In this document: positions 1-7,952 of the stretch, in pieces
Layout of the letters: each line of letters begins with the position of its first letter
Numbering within the stretch: the stretch's first letter is position 1
NCBI GenBank assembly: GCA_030680795.1
Contig: JAUXUL010000007.1
Span: 1-64,000, forward strand
DNA length: 64,000 nt
Direction: 5' to 3'
From: Anaerolineales bacterium
Lineage (GTDB): Bacteria > Chloroflexota > Anaerolineae > Anaerolineales > Villigracilaceae
Made by a program: the position numbers and the translations under genes
Notes under the pieces: generated by a model
The model's input: the letters and a program-made list of their open reading frames with translations, nothing else
What the model was told of the DNA's origin: nothing
The model's database searches: none

Positions 1-25
1 GTGCGCCCTCGCAACGACATGTTCG
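1..25. repeat. Right end of a dispersed palindromic repeat (cut by window edge)
   Basis: The first bases contain gccctcgcaacgacat, which matches the right terminus of the fuller copy at 47594-47688 (gccctcgaaacgacat). It lies directly against the 3' end of ettA. Only the terminus is visible, so the assignment to this family is an inference. Confidence 0.45.
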
Positions 26-28
26 TAT

Positions 29-1702
29 TTATCGTTTTAGCGTTCTGTATTTCACCCGATGCGGAGTCAAATCTTTGCCGAATTTTTCAACCATCATCGT
101 TTCGTAATCGGACCAGTTGCCGATGTACATCTTGGCAACCGAGTCGCCTTCGAAGACAACCAAGTGTGTGCAGATTCTATCGAGGAACCAGCGGTCGTGG
201 CTGACGACGAGGGCGACGCCTGCGAATTCTTCGAGGGCTTCTTCGAGGGCGCGCAGGGTGTTGACATCTAAATCATTGGTGGGTTCATCTAACAGCAAAA
301 CATTTGCGCCTTCGGTGAGGGTCTTGGCTAAATGCACGCGATTGCGTTCACCGCCAGAGAGGATGCCGACTTTCTTTTGCTGGTCGGAGCCTGTGAAGTT
401 GAAGGAGGAGACATAGCCGCGTGAATTGATCTTGCGTTTGCCAAGTTCGAGTGTGTCTGCGCCACCTGAAATTTCTTCGTAGACGGTTTTCTCGGGGTCG
501 AGGGTGCGGGTCTGGTCGACGTAGGAGAATTTGACGGTGTCACCGATCTTGATGGAGCCGCTATCTGGTTTTTCTTGACCCGTGATCATCTTGAGCAGGG
601 TGGTCTTGCCTGCGCCGTTGGGACCAATTATCCCGATGATAGAGCCTGGGGGAACAGAAGCAGTGAACTCGTCCAGAATGAGGCGGTCTCCGTAGCTTTT
701 GGTCACCTTGTCAAATTCAAAAACGAGATCACCGAGGCGCGGACCAGGCGGGATGTAGATATCCAGTTCTTCGCGGCGGGCTTCGGCTTCCTGACCCAAT
801 AATTTTTCGTAGGCGGTGACGCGGGCTTGTCCCTTTGCCTGACGCGCTTTTGCGCCCATGCGAATCCATTCGAGTTCGCGGCTGAGAGTCTTTTGGCGCT
901 GGCTTTCGGCTTTTTCTTCGAGGCGGAGGCGCTCCTGTTTTTGTTCGAGCCAGGAGGAGTAGTTGCCTTTGTAGGGGATGCCGTAGCCGCGGTCGAGTTC
1001 GAGGATCCAGCCTGCGACGTTGTCGAGGAAGTAGCGGTCGTGGGTGACGGCGATGACGGTGCCTTTGTAGTCGCGCAGGTGATGTTCGAGCCACGCCACG
1101 GATTCGGCGTCGAGGTGGTTGGTGGGTTCGTCGAGCAGGAGAATATCGGGTTCGCTGAGCAGGAGTCGGGTGAGCGCGACGCGGCGTCTTTCTCCGCCCG
1201 ATAAAATCTTGATGGGCGTATCCGACGGTGGACAGCGCAAGGCGTCCATCGCCACTTCAAGATGTGAATCAAGATTCCACGCATCGTGCTTATCGAGTTG
1301 CTCCTGCAGTTTGGATTGCTCGGTGACGAGTGCGTCGAAGTCTGCATCGGGTTCGGCGAATTTGGCGTTGACTTCATCGAAGCGCGCGAGCATTTCGACG
1401 ATGGGACGCACCGCTTCTTTGACGACGCTGATGACTGTTCCCGTTTCGTCGAGCTTGGGTTCCTGCTCGAGCATTCCGATGCTGTAGCCCTTCGACGCGG
1501 AAATCTCGCCGATGTATTGGTCATCAACGCCCGCGATGATGCGCAGTAACGTGGACTTGCCCGCGCCGTTGAGACCCAGCACGCCGATCTTCGCGCCGTA
1601 ATAGAACCCAAGCGAAATATCGCGCAGGATCATTTTGTTGCTGGAGGGGATGAGACGCCCCACTTTGTTCATGGAGTAGATTACAAGTGATTCATTTGCC
1701 AT
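29..1702 (-). CDS. ettA: Energy-dependent translational throttle protein EttA (ABC-F ATPase)
   Basis: This 557-residue protein has two ABC ATPase domains and no membrane segments, as in the ABC-F family. The first Walker A (GLNGAGKST, about residues 43-51) is followed by LSGGERRR and LLLDEPTNHLD. The second half repeats this with GPNGAGKTT, LSGGERNR and LLLDEPTNDLD. The Arg/Lys-rich linker between them is the ABC-F coiled region. EttA is known to bind the ribosomal E site and gate entry into elongation according to ATP/ADP ratio. The length and the C-terminal RVKYRTLKR are typical of EttA rather than Uup. It is a single-gene unit next to an AT-rich accessory operon on the same strand. Confidence 0.95.
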   Translation of the reverse strand: MANESLVIYSMNKVGRLIPSSNKMILRDISLGFYYGAKIGVLGLNGAGKSTLLRIIAGVDDQYIGEISASKGYSIGMLEQEPKLDETGTVISVVKEAVRPIVEMLARFDEVNAKFAEPDADFDALVTEQSKLQEQLDKHDAWNLDSHLEVAMDALRCPPSDTPIKILSGGERRRVALTRLLLSEPDILLLDEPTNHLDAESVAWLEHHLRDYKGTVIAVTHDRYFLDNVAGWILELDRGYGIPYKGNYSSWLEQKQERLRLEEKAESQRQKTLSRELEWIRMGAKARQAKGQARVTAYEKLLGQEAEARREELDIYIPPGPRLGDLVFEFDKVTKSYGDRLILDEFTASVPPGSIIGIIGPNGAGKTTLLKMITGQEKPDSGSIKIGDTVKFSYVDQTRTLDPEKTVYEEISGGADTLELGKRKINSRGYVSSFNFTGSDQQKKVGILSGGERNRVHLAKTLTEGANVLLLDEPTNDLDVNTLRALEEALEEFAGVALVVSHDRWFLDRICTHLVVFEGDSVAKMYIGNWSDYETMMVEKFGKDLTPHRVKYRTLKR

Positions 1703-1750
1703 AGTGAGGTGATTTTACCTTATGTTTATATTAGTACAGTTTAACAAATT

Positions 1751-1774
1751 AGCCGTAGATATTTATCCACGGCT
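1751..1774 (-). terminator. Weak hairpin downstream of the accessory operon
   Basis: Arms agccgt and acggct enclose 12 bases, read towards ettA on the minus strand and followed by a short aattt stretch. It sits just after the ATPase gene's stop. The stem is short, so termination is only possible. Confidence 0.3.
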
Positions 1775-1812
1775 TAGGAAATAGTATCAATGCTTCATTA
1801 TTTGCGAATAAC

Positions 1813-2952
1813 TTATGCTGAATCCTCATCAAAAATAAGCCCACGGTCTGCAAATACTTTCTTGGCAAATACAGCATCAAGAATTTTAACCTTTTCTGTT
1901 AAACCATCCTCTAGAGCGAAATCGCAGAATTTCACTATCTCAGAAGGATTGCCGAGCGATTTGTCAAAAATATACGAGACAAAAGTCTCATCATATGGAA
2001 TTAGAGGTTTTTCACTTGGACTCCCAGTGGTACGATCTTTTCGTAATCTTTTCTCGATAAGGTCCCTTGTTTCATTTTTGTTTAACGGTTGTAGCTCAAT
2101 CTCTTTTTCCAAGCGCCGCATTAAAGGTTGCACTGGACCAGATTTACTTTGCTCTCTTTTGCCAAGATCAGAGATTTGTTTCCAGCCGCTTGTGGAAATA
2201 CCAAAGAAAAAAATCATGTTTGCAGGCTGATTTGGAAAGTCAGAAATACTGGGCAGTGCAGGAGAGGTATGCAAATCAAATAAATCTCGCAATGTGTTGA
2301 ATACTTGTGCAATAGCAGCTCCACTCATTTGGCTAAACACATATTCAGTTTCATCTACAGCTACCAACAAACTCTTCCGATTTATACCTCCTAACAAGTA
2401 AAGAAAACATAGCAAATACTTCTTTGCAATGTCTGTACTACTTATTTTGTGCTTAATACCAAACTTCTGCATTTCTGCAGCGCTAATTGTTCGCTGACCA
2501 TAGAGAAAATCAAGACCCCCCTCACCTCCAAGAACTATACATGCGAATATCTTTGCTGGCTCAGGAAAATATTTAGCCAACAAGTTTATATGATCCAAAT
2601 TAAATTTCTTAAACACTTTTTCAGGAACTTTCTGAAAAATACGATGGATAAAATCTACACCAAATTTTGGTGTCCTGTCCTCAGAAAGCATTTTGATAAA
2701 AACAGGTAATATCTCCGAATCTTTCTCGTATTCTTCTACAATTTTATTTAAAGTGAGCGTTTTCCCAAAGCCATAATCGCCATAAACAAAACACATGACA
2801 TTGGTATGTCCACCTTTACGGCGCCTGACAATATCTTCCCATTGACGTCTCTCTTTTTTTCTACCTGCCATTTCAACATTGGGATCAACCCAGTTTGCAA
2901 ACGGATTTTGCGTTAGATTATAGATTTTCTCAATGAAAGGTTTTTCAGCCAT
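1813..2952 (-). CDS. AAA-type P-loop ATPase, last gene of a candidate defence operon
   Basis: This 379-residue protein has an N-terminal NPFANW segment and the linker GRKKER, then Walker A GDYGFGKT (residues 58-65) and a Walker B-like LLVAVDE (195-201). This layout is that of ORC/Cdc6- and ExeA-like AAA ATPases. The C-terminal third is helical, with GNPSEIVKF resembling a sensor-2/lid region. There are no membrane segments or DNA-binding motif I can name. Its ATG overlaps the stop of the upstream gene by 8 bases (ATGGCTGA), so it should be translated with it. It probably powers or gates the nuclease and methyltransferase of the same operon, which is inference. The codons are AT-rich compared with ettA, a sign of transfer. 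Confidence 0.8.
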   Translation of the reverse strand: MAEKPFIEKIYNLTQNPFANWVDPNVEMAGRKKERRQWEDIVRRRKGGHTNVMCFVYGDYGFGKTLTLNKIVEEYEKDSEILPVFIKMLSEDRTPKFGVDFIHRIFQKVPEKVFKKFNLDHINLLAKYFPEPAKIFACIVLGGEGGLDFLYGQRTISAAEMQKFGIKHKISSTDIAKKYLLCFLYLLGGINRKSLLVAVDETEYVFSQMSGAAIAQVFNTLRDLFDLHTSPALPSISDFPNQPANMIFFFGISTSGWKQISDLGKREQSKSGPVQPLMRRLEKEIELQPLNKNETRDLIEKRLRKDRTTGSPSEKPLIPYDETFVSYIFDKSLGNPSEIVKFCDFALEDGLTEKVKILDAVFAKKVFADRGLIFDEDSA

Positions 2953-3856
2953 GTGTAACCTCTTCTGGAGTTAAGAAGCGAATAAAAAGCGTTTGATAAT
3001 ATTTGCCTTGATAAAAATATAGCTTTTCATCTGCACCCATAGAACGCCCAAGAGCGATAACGTACTTATCTGACGCTTTAGGCAGCTCTGATAACAGTTT
3101 ATTAAATTGTCTTTCAGTGAGTACCACTTTATACTTTTTATACAGTTGGACAGATGTTTCTTGCCTCAAATTATCAAGTTCAACTGTTCCAATACCTTTT
3201 TGTTCGAAAACTATTTTTCTATATGAAGCAAATAAAAGGGATTGAAAGTTCCTGCTTTTATCGTGAGCAGTTATGTCCAAATCTCCATTCGTTCTTTCAA
3301 GATTCATATTGTCAATTCTTATTTGGTCATGATTCTTGTATAACATTTCGGAGAAAGCTAAAAAATTAATCCAATCTAAAAGTCTTTCGCGAGATGCTCT
3401 TTCTTGAGCTTTGGGACCAGTTGATTTTCTAATCTTCGACGTAGTTACCCTATTTAGCCAGTCTTGCAAGAAGTCGTTGGCACTCACAGTTGGTTTTTCC
3501 GCTAAATAGGGTAAGACACCTATATTTTCATCAATTTCAACTAGGATTGCTCTCAATACTCGTAAGCCTTCAGATTCCTTTTCCTTCTTTGCTATGTGCA
3601 GAAGCGATCCATTTGCACTTGCGCGAATATCATCTCCATATCCTACAATCAGACCTAGATTTCGTAATGTAGGAACAGCCATACCACGAAATACACTTTT
3701 TGAAGATTTATCGCCTCCATATAAATTAACAACAGCCTCCTGAAATCCTTCGCGATCATATGGGTGATCGTAGATACATTCTAAAAGCTCAAATATTCTT
3801 GCCCAAGCCTTTAGAACTGGTAGACTAATGTTATCCTTCGGGGTAGCATTTGGCAT
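2945..3856 (-). CDS. Unrecognised protein between a Cas4-like nuclease and an ATPase
   Basis: I do not recognise this 303-residue protein. I chose the ATG at 3856 (MPNATPKDN), although the frame is open to 4009, because that start overlaps the end of the upstream nuclease gene by only 26 bases. The sequence is soluble and mixed alpha/beta, with a Lys/Arg-rich stretch (SKIRKSTGPKAQERASRERL) near the middle that could contact nucleic acid. The C-terminal part has winged-helix-like alternation, but no clear motif. Its position between nuclease and ATPase, with overlaps on both sides, suggests a specificity or adaptor subunit. That role is inferred from context alone. Confidence 0.7.
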   Translation of the reverse strand: MPNATPKDNISLPVLKAWARIFELLECIYDHPYDREGFQEAVVNLYGGDKSSKSVFRGMAVPTLRNLGLIVGYGDDIRASANGSLLHIAKKEKESEGLRVLRAILVEIDENIGVLPYLAEKPTVSANDFLQDWLNRVTTSKIRKSTGPKAQERASRERLLDWINFLAFSEMLYKNHDQIRIDNMNLERTNGDLDITAHDKSRNFQSLLFASYRKIVFEQKGIGTVELDNLRQETSVQLYKKYKVVLTERQFNKLLSELPKASDKYVIALGRSMGADEKLYFYQGKYYQTLFIRFLTPEEVTHG

Positions 3857-4823
3857 GGTATTTACAGAATAAGCAGTGTGTTTCGTAATCTTTGGCATCA
3901 GCCAAGGGTGGATCATCATCACTTTGCAACATTTTATATAGTTGATCTCGCGTTGACAAAAACTGCTTTCTAAGAAGATCGTCAATGACAAACACATAAC
4001 TTTGTGCAAAATTCATCTGCTTTGAATGTGTCTCAAGGAAATATATTATACCGAAATCAACATTCACTTTGTGCTGACTCTCATAAGCCAAAGCAAATCC
4101 TGCTATAGTATTTAGGTGAAATGATTTTAATGAATTTCCACTTTTTAGATCACCCATTACGGGCATGGGACTCATTATGATAAAGTCTGGCGTTGTCGTC
4201 TTTCCTAATCCAAGATGTTCATCTGGAGCGATAGTAAGAGTTTCTGGATCAAACTTGATTGGAATGCTATCAATTAAGGGGACAAATTCTAGCCCTGAAT
4301 TTTGGCTAAATTCGTAGTCTGCCCCAAGGAGAACAAGTTCATACTTAGCTGTTTGTTGCAATAAAAAGAATAATCTTTCTGGGGTTTCTTCTGAATTAGA
4401 TGCTTTTTTGCGTAAGTCCTGAATTTTTCTAGCGTGAGTTGTCCAAAATGATTGTGAATACTCATCCACTAATTCTTGAATTCTTTGATAATATAAGCCC
4501 TCTGGATTTTTTGCTAATTTATGAAAATATTCTAATAGACCTTTACAGTATTCCTCAATTAAATATCCAGCAGTTTGTCCCCAAGTCCTATTAACTGACT
4601 TTTGCTTTATTCCGCGTTTTATTTCAAAGTAGACGTCGCGACGTGTAGGGCAATATTTACTCGCGATTTTTTCAACCGACAATCGTTTTTCAAATGCATA
4701 AAAATCTGCGGGTAATGATACTGGTGACTCTTTACTATAGCCACGCAGAGTGATTGAACTCACTTCTTTTTGAAAAACATTTTGTAATTCCCAAAGTTTC
4801 CACTTTGCTCCCAGCTGGTACAT
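3831..4823 (-). CDS. Cas4/RecB-like PD-(D/E)XK nuclease with probable 4Fe-4S cluster
   Basis: This 330-residue protein has the Cas4/AddB-type arrangement. A single N-terminal cysteine (C58 in YCPTRRD) and a C-terminal trio C317, C320 and C326 (CLFCKYHAKC) can hold an iron-sulphur cluster. Between them lie the nuclease motifs D213 (TPDF) and D225-x-K227 (GDLKSG). A helix, TAGYLIEEY (residues 84-92), precedes them, like the GxxxHxxIE helix of Cas4. These enzymes cut or resect DNA ends. No cas genes or CRISPR array are nearby, so a CRISPR adaptation role is unlikely. It follows the methyltransferase by 26 bases with an RBS (cggaga) and overlaps the next gene, which suggests it is the effector of a modification-linked defence operon. 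Confidence 0.8.
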   Translation of the reverse strand: MYQLGAKWKLWELQNVFQKEVSSITLRGYSKESPVSLPADFYAFEKRLSVEKIASKYCPTRRDVYFEIKRGIKQKSVNRTWGQTAGYLIEEYCKGLLEYFHKLAKNPEGLYYQRIQELVDEYSQSFWTTHARKIQDLRKKASNSEETPERLFFLLQQTAKYELVLLGADYEFSQNSGLEFVPLIDSIPIKFDPETLTIAPDEHLGLGKTTTPDFIIMSPMPVMGDLKSGNSLKSFHLNTIAGFALAYESQHKVNVDFGIIYFLETHSKQMNFAQSYVFVIDDLLRKQFLSTRDQLYKMLQSDDDPPLADAKDYETHCLFCKYHAKCYPEG

Positions 4824-4849
4824 TGTTTGTTCTCCGAAAAGTCAATTGT

Positions 4850-6301
4850 TCACATCATGGGTTTTTGAAGTAAAAGTACCCACTCGTCGGCAATGATTCC
4901 CGCACTTTCATGTCGCTTAGTAATTAGACCTCTTGAACGGATTTCGTCAACTAACATTAGATTCAGAGTTAACCCTTCATCTTGTGCTATTTCAGCAAGT
5001 ATTTGATTGTTTGGTATAGATTGCTTAAATACTATGTTGTTACCAACTACTAAAGCACAGTAGCCGCCTGGCTGTAAAACCCTTTTAATCTCTTTCAATG
5101 AGACTCTCATATCTTTGAAATACTTGCTTACGACGGCTGCTTTATGTGGGTCGGTCTCATATATTTTTGCTATAAAAGTATCTGCTGTTTGATTGTTGAC
5201 AGTCTGCACTTCATTGTACTCATCATATAGAATTCTTTCAGTGCCAACAAGATTCTTGTCGTAATCAACCAGCGCCTTAGAGTTGGGCTCCAGCAAACCC
5301 AGCCACCAAAGTTCGAATTTCGTCGCTCGAGTGTATTTTTGTGCGTTTATATATGGCGGAGATGTAATAACCATTCCAATACTGTTCTGTCGAAGCTTAG
5401 TTTCGGATGAAAGATCCAGCATTCCTTTCCCAAGGTAAGGTGATTTGGTTAAGTTTCTGGCATCGTGACCGATGATAGTAGATTGTCTGTTGCTCAGCTG
5501 GCAAGCATCCCATAACCTTTTCATTCGAGCAATATTCTTCTTAACAGCATTACTAAACAATACATTAGCTTTATAGCGATTTTTTTTGTTTACCCAAGTT
5601 TGAATATACTCTTTTTGTTTACCAGCAAACTTGCTCGCCGATAACAATACTGGCGGACTCACTTTTGGATCAGCTCTTGACATGTCCCTGATAATTGAGG
5701 AAAAACACACCCAAAAGAAGTCTTTTACCTGAAAGTCGGCATTCAATAATTCAATAGCAGTTCGAATAGTAGAAAGCCCTTTTTGTGCATCTTTTCTAAA
5801 CCAAAAATCAATTGCAGGGAAATCTGGAATTTGCAAATTGCTAAGTCTATTTTTCTCAATAATGCTAAATAGCTCCAGAGATTTTTTCTCTAAAATGCTT
5901 GGATCAATAGGTGTAGTCTTGGCTGCTGAAATTAATCTAGCAAGAGGGTTAATCTCAACAAGCTTACAATCCTTAGGATTGGTAAAATGAGTGATTGCTT
6001 CTACTGCAACTGTTCCAGTTCCAGCGAAAGGATCAAGGATTGAGCCATTTCCTGTTAGGGAACTAGATAAAAAGAAAATTGGAATATAAGGTAGAAGTTT
6101 CGCTGGATAACGGTGTAGATAATGAGTATATACGTCCGAGCGCTTTGCCCATACCCAATTGGAGCACAATGCTCGAAAACTAATCCTTTGAGGCTCCCCA
6201 TTTTTTCCATAATTGGCAACTAAAGCATCTAAACGACCATCTACCCATTCAATAGTGGTTTCTTTGGTCCAGATTGCAGGTTCAATCAAGTTTTTCATCA
6301 T
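4850..6301 (-). CDS. DNA methyltransferase (TSPPY type), first gene of the defence operon
   Basis: This 483-residue protein carries SAM-binding motif I DPFAGTGT (residues 90-97), the acidic/NPLA motif VEINPLARL, and catalytic motif IV TSPPY (313-317). The upstream HRYPAKLLPYIP segment is typical of amino-methyltransferases with N-terminal motif I. TSPPY is commonest in N4-cytosine enzymes, but N6-adenine activity cannot be excluded. About 200 residues between motifs I and IV probably hold the target-recognition region. It opens an operon with a Cas4-like nuclease and an ATPase, so it likely marks host DNA as self. The start is the first ATG, only 6 bases from a TATAAA, so the mRNA may be leaderless. 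Confidence 0.85.
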   Translation of the reverse strand: MMKNLIEPAIWTKETTIEWVDGRLDALVANYGKNGEPQRISFRALCSNWVWAKRSDVYTHYLHRYPAKLLPYIPIFFLSSSLTGNGSILDPFAGTGTVAVEAITHFTNPKDCKLVEINPLARLISAAKTTPIDPSILEKKSLELFSIIEKNRLSNLQIPDFPAIDFWFRKDAQKGLSTIRTAIELLNADFQVKDFFWVCFSSIIRDMSRADPKVSPPVLLSASKFAGKQKEYIQTWVNKKNRYKANVLFSNAVKKNIARMKRLWDACQLSNRQSTIIGHDARNLTKSPYLGKGMLDLSSETKLRQNSIGMVITSPPYINAQKYTRATKFELWWLGLLEPNSKALVDYDKNLVGTERILYDEYNEVQTVNNQTADTFIAKIYETDPHKAAVVSKYFKDMRVSLKEIKRVLQPGGYCALVVGNNIVFKQSIPNNQILAEIAQDEGLTLNLMLVDEIRSRGLITKRHESAGIIADEWVLLLQKPMM

Positions 6302-6306
6302 TAGAC

Positions 6307-6315
6307 TTTATAGCA
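6307..6315 (-). promoter_or_regulatory. Extended -10 promoter of the methyltransferase operon
   Basis: On the minus strand TGCTATAAA lies 5 bases before the ATGATG start. There is no ribosome-binding site in the remaining gap. This fits a leaderless transcript. No good -35 is seen, which an extended -10 does not require. Confidence 0.45.
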
Positions 6316-6379
6316 ATTTTTAGTTTCTTTGATTGTACACGAAAAACATCTAAATCCAAACGGGCGCGGGGCGCACTTC

Positions 6380-6410
6380 GGGCATCTGCCACTGGCTTTG
6401 CTCGGGTATG
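6380..6410. repeat. 31-base direct repeat, copy 1
   Basis: The segment starting gggcatctgccact and ending gctttgctcgggtatg recurs at 7740-7770 with one mismatch. No coding sense is apparent. It is part of the repeat family clustered at 6300-7950. Confidence 0.75.
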
Positions 6411-6771
6411 GCCTTTCCCCCCGCCCTTCCCAAATCCCACAAGGGGACGATGTGGGAAGGGGGCTGGTCGGTTGATGATTGTGACGGCTTTCCAAGGAAA
6501 ATGCTTTATTTGAGGATGTTTCGGCTTCTCCCCCTTGGGGGAGACGGGAGAGCTCTCAGGGGTAGGTATTTTCGATTTGACCGATTTTGGAGAAAATTCA
6601 GCCTCGAAAACAGCGGCTTTTCTCCGAGCAAATCGCCTATTTTCAAAAAACCTACCCTTGTGAGAGACGGGAGAGGGGTAAAATGACGGCATTATGCCCG
6701 TCAAAAACATCATCCCAGGTCAACGAGTCACTAAAGAAAAACTCCAGCGCGCCCCCTCTGTCCTTCGGACA

Positions 6772-6804
6772 TCTCCCCATTTTCAAAAAGCGAAAATGGG
6801 GAGA
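6772..6804. repeat. Perfect 13-bp hairpin inside the broken DUF559 gene
   Basis: Arms tctccccattttc and gaaaatggggaga are exact reverse complements around a 7-base loop. The element separates the QRA and RREMTPAE parts of the DUF559 pseudogene, so it was probably inserted into it. Confidence 0.8.
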
Positions 6805-6923
6805 GTCGCCGTGAGATGACTCCTGCTGAGAAGATTCTGTGGGAAGAATTGCCCCCTACGGGAACCTTCGGCGGGCGAACAAGTTGGGAGTCCATTTTCG
6901 ACCCCTCCGCCCCTACCGGGGCA

Positions 6924-6993
6924 CCTCCCCCAAATACGACAAGTTAAAGTCTGATTGCGGATTCAACATTTTCATCGTCGGATTTGGGGGAGG
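6924..6993. repeat. Inverted repeat (17-base arms) inside the broken DUF559 gene
   Basis: Arms cctcccccaaatacgac and gtcggatttgggggagg pair with one mismatch. Related sequence (ctcccccaaatgcgac, gtcggattt) recurs near 7801-7860, so this is a family member and not a chance palindrome. Confidence 0.7.
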
Positions 6994-7150
6994 CTGGGTG
7001 GGGGCAAGATGCCAGGTGGGAGAAGGCTTTGCGCGAGTTGGGTCTGAGTATTGTTCGCTTTCGGAATGATGAGGTCGTGAAGGACTTGTCCGTGGTAGTG
7101 GGGATAATCAGGAAACTAATTTCATAATTTGCAAATTTCCGCAAAGATGA

Positions 7151-7159
7151 TGCTATACT
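7151..7159 (+). promoter_or_regulatory. Extended -10 promoter of the DUF4332 gene
   Basis: TGCTATACT lies 25 bases before the ATG of the DUF4332 gene, with a weak TTGCAA upstream at 7129-7134. The same TGCTATACT occurs before the operon at 21281. Confidence 0.5.
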
Positions 7160-7183
7160 TGAAAAAGAAAGGAAAAAAATAAA

Positions 7184-7588
7184 ATGACTACACTTGTTGA
7201 AATTGAAGGTATCGGTCCTGTCAACGCCAGAAAACTGAACAAAGGTGGCGTTCGAGGCACAAACGGACTTCTGAAAATGGGCGGCACCAAAAAGGGACGC
7301 CAGGAACTTTCCAGCGCAACTGGCTTTTCGTCAAAGACGATCCTTGAATGGGTCAACCGCGCAGACTTGTTCCGTGTAAAAGGGGTTGGCACGCAATACT
7401 CCGACCTGCTCGAAGCCGCAGGCGTGGATACAGCCGTTGAACTCGCCAAACGCAAACCCGAGTCACTGCTTGAATCCATGGCGAAGGTGAATGCCAGAAA
7501 GAATCTCGTAAACCAAATGCCAGCTCTGAGCCTGGTCAAGTCTTGGGTGAAGAATGCCAAGTCCCTAAAACGGGCAGTGGAATACTAA
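7184..7588 (+). CDS. DUF4332 helix-hairpin-helix protein
   Basis: This 134-residue basic protein opens with IEGIGPVNARKL and later repeats FRVKGVGTQYSDLLEAAGVD. Both are helix-hairpin-helix motifs as in the DUF4332 family. Such motifs bind DNA backbone without sequence preference. The role of the family is not known. The start has a good RBS (agaaagg). The gene is flanked by its own promoter and a strong terminator, so it is monocistronic. Confidence 0.85.
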   Translation: MTTLVEIEGIGPVNARKLNKGGVRGTNGLLKMGGTKKGRQELSSATGFSSKTILEWVNRADLFRVKGVGTQYSDLLEAAGVDTAVELAKRKPESLLESMAKVNARKNLVNQMPALSLVKSWVKNAKSLKRAVEY

Positions 7589-7595
7589 GCCAAAT

Positions 7596-7629
7596 AAAAA
7601 CTTCCGATGATCATCGGAAGTTTTTATTT
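7596..7629 (+). terminator. Intrinsic terminator after DUF4332 gene
   Basis: A perfect palindrome, aaaaacttccgatga with tcatcggaagttttt, is followed by a T-rich tract. It lies 8 bases after the stop codon. Confidence 0.85.
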
Positions 7630-7631
7630 AA

Positions 7632-7710
7632 TTTGGGATTCAGATTCAATGGTCAAAACGTTAGATTTTCCACAACGTGCTACGCGAGGTGAGACTCGGC
7701 AAGGGGCATT
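7632..7710. repeat. About 80-base diverged direct repeat, copy 1
   Basis: The copy begins tttggga and ends ggggcatt, sharing gtgctacgcgagg and gagact with 7824-7903 in the same order and spacing. No gene is visible. Confidence 0.65.
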
Positions 7711-7739
7711 TTCTTGTTTCAATTCCGCGGTTTCTTTGT

Positions 7740-7770
7740 GGGCATCTGCCACTCGCTTTGCTCGGGTATG
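7740..7770. repeat. 31-base direct repeat, copy 2
   Basis: This is the partner of 6380-6410, with one mismatch. It lies between the two copies of the 80-base repeat and is followed by gtgccccctctgtcc, which resembles the insertion in the DUF559 pseudogene (gcgccccctctgtcc). Confidence 0.75.
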
Positions 7771-7823
7771 CGTCAGTGCCCCCTCTGTCCAGTTGGGCAT
7801 CTCCCCCAAATGCGACAATGAAA

Positions 7824-7903
7824 TTTGGGATGCGGATTGAACAGTTGAATCGTCGGATTTGCCCACAGGGTGCTACGCGAGGGGAGACTTGGCGATGGGC
7901 ATT
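7824..7903. repeat. About 80-base diverged direct repeat, copy 2
   Basis: This is the partner of 7632-7710. It contains gcggattgaac and cgtcggattt, also present in the inverted repeat at 6924-6993, linking these elements into one family. Confidence 0.65.
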
Positions 7904-7952
7904 GTTCAAAAGAGGGTAAAATATTGTCTGGACGTGAGCAAAGGAGTCCACA

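Larger units (their letters stand above)
6302..6693. other. Repeat-rich stretch without an intact gene
   Basis: Open frames here are short and resemble no protein. The stretch holds G/C-run hairpins, such as cccttccc with gggaaggg near 6420-6460 and ctcccccttgggggag near 6525-6542. It appears to be repeat debris separating the defence operon from a broken DUF559 gene. Confidence 0.6.
6694..7127 (+). pseudogene. DUF559 endonuclease-like gene broken by palindromic insertions
   Basis: Pieces of a DUF559 (very-short-patch-repair-like) protein appear in order but in different frames. The start reads MPVKNIIPGQRVTKEKLQRA (6694 on). Then come REMTPAEKILWEEL (about 6811-6852), RANKLGVHFR (about 6871-6900), and the C-terminus ALRELGLSIVRFRNDEVVKD ending at a stop at 7125-7127. 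Between the pieces lie short G/C-rich palindromes that do not belong to the family. These include a hairpin at 6772-6804, about 20 bases (ccccctacgggaaccttcgg) near 6852-6871, and a larger element around 6924-6993. The central catalytic region is lost or overwritten, so the gene is dead. The fragments match what is known of the family; the order of insertion is inference. Confidence 0.75.

Noticed and set aside
703-1611. Long open frame (302 codons) inside ettA on the same strand
   Set aside because: It is an alternative frame of ettA with Ser/Arg/Pro-rich, non-natural composition. The EttA motifs cover the region fully.
3831-4823. CRISPR adaptation role for the Cas4-like nuclease
   Set aside because: No cas1, cas2 or repeat-spacer array is visible in the window, and the gene is coupled to a methyltransferase.
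1813-6301. BREX or DISARM assignment of the four-gene operon
   Set aside because: No PglZ phosphatase, BrxC-sized ATPase, Lon-like protein, DrmA helicase or DrmB was found. The ATPase is only 379 residues.
6282-6713. 143-codon minus-strand frame before the methyltransferase
   Set aside because: It runs through several repeat hairpins (ctcccccttgggggag and others), has no domain and overlaps the methyltransferase promoter.
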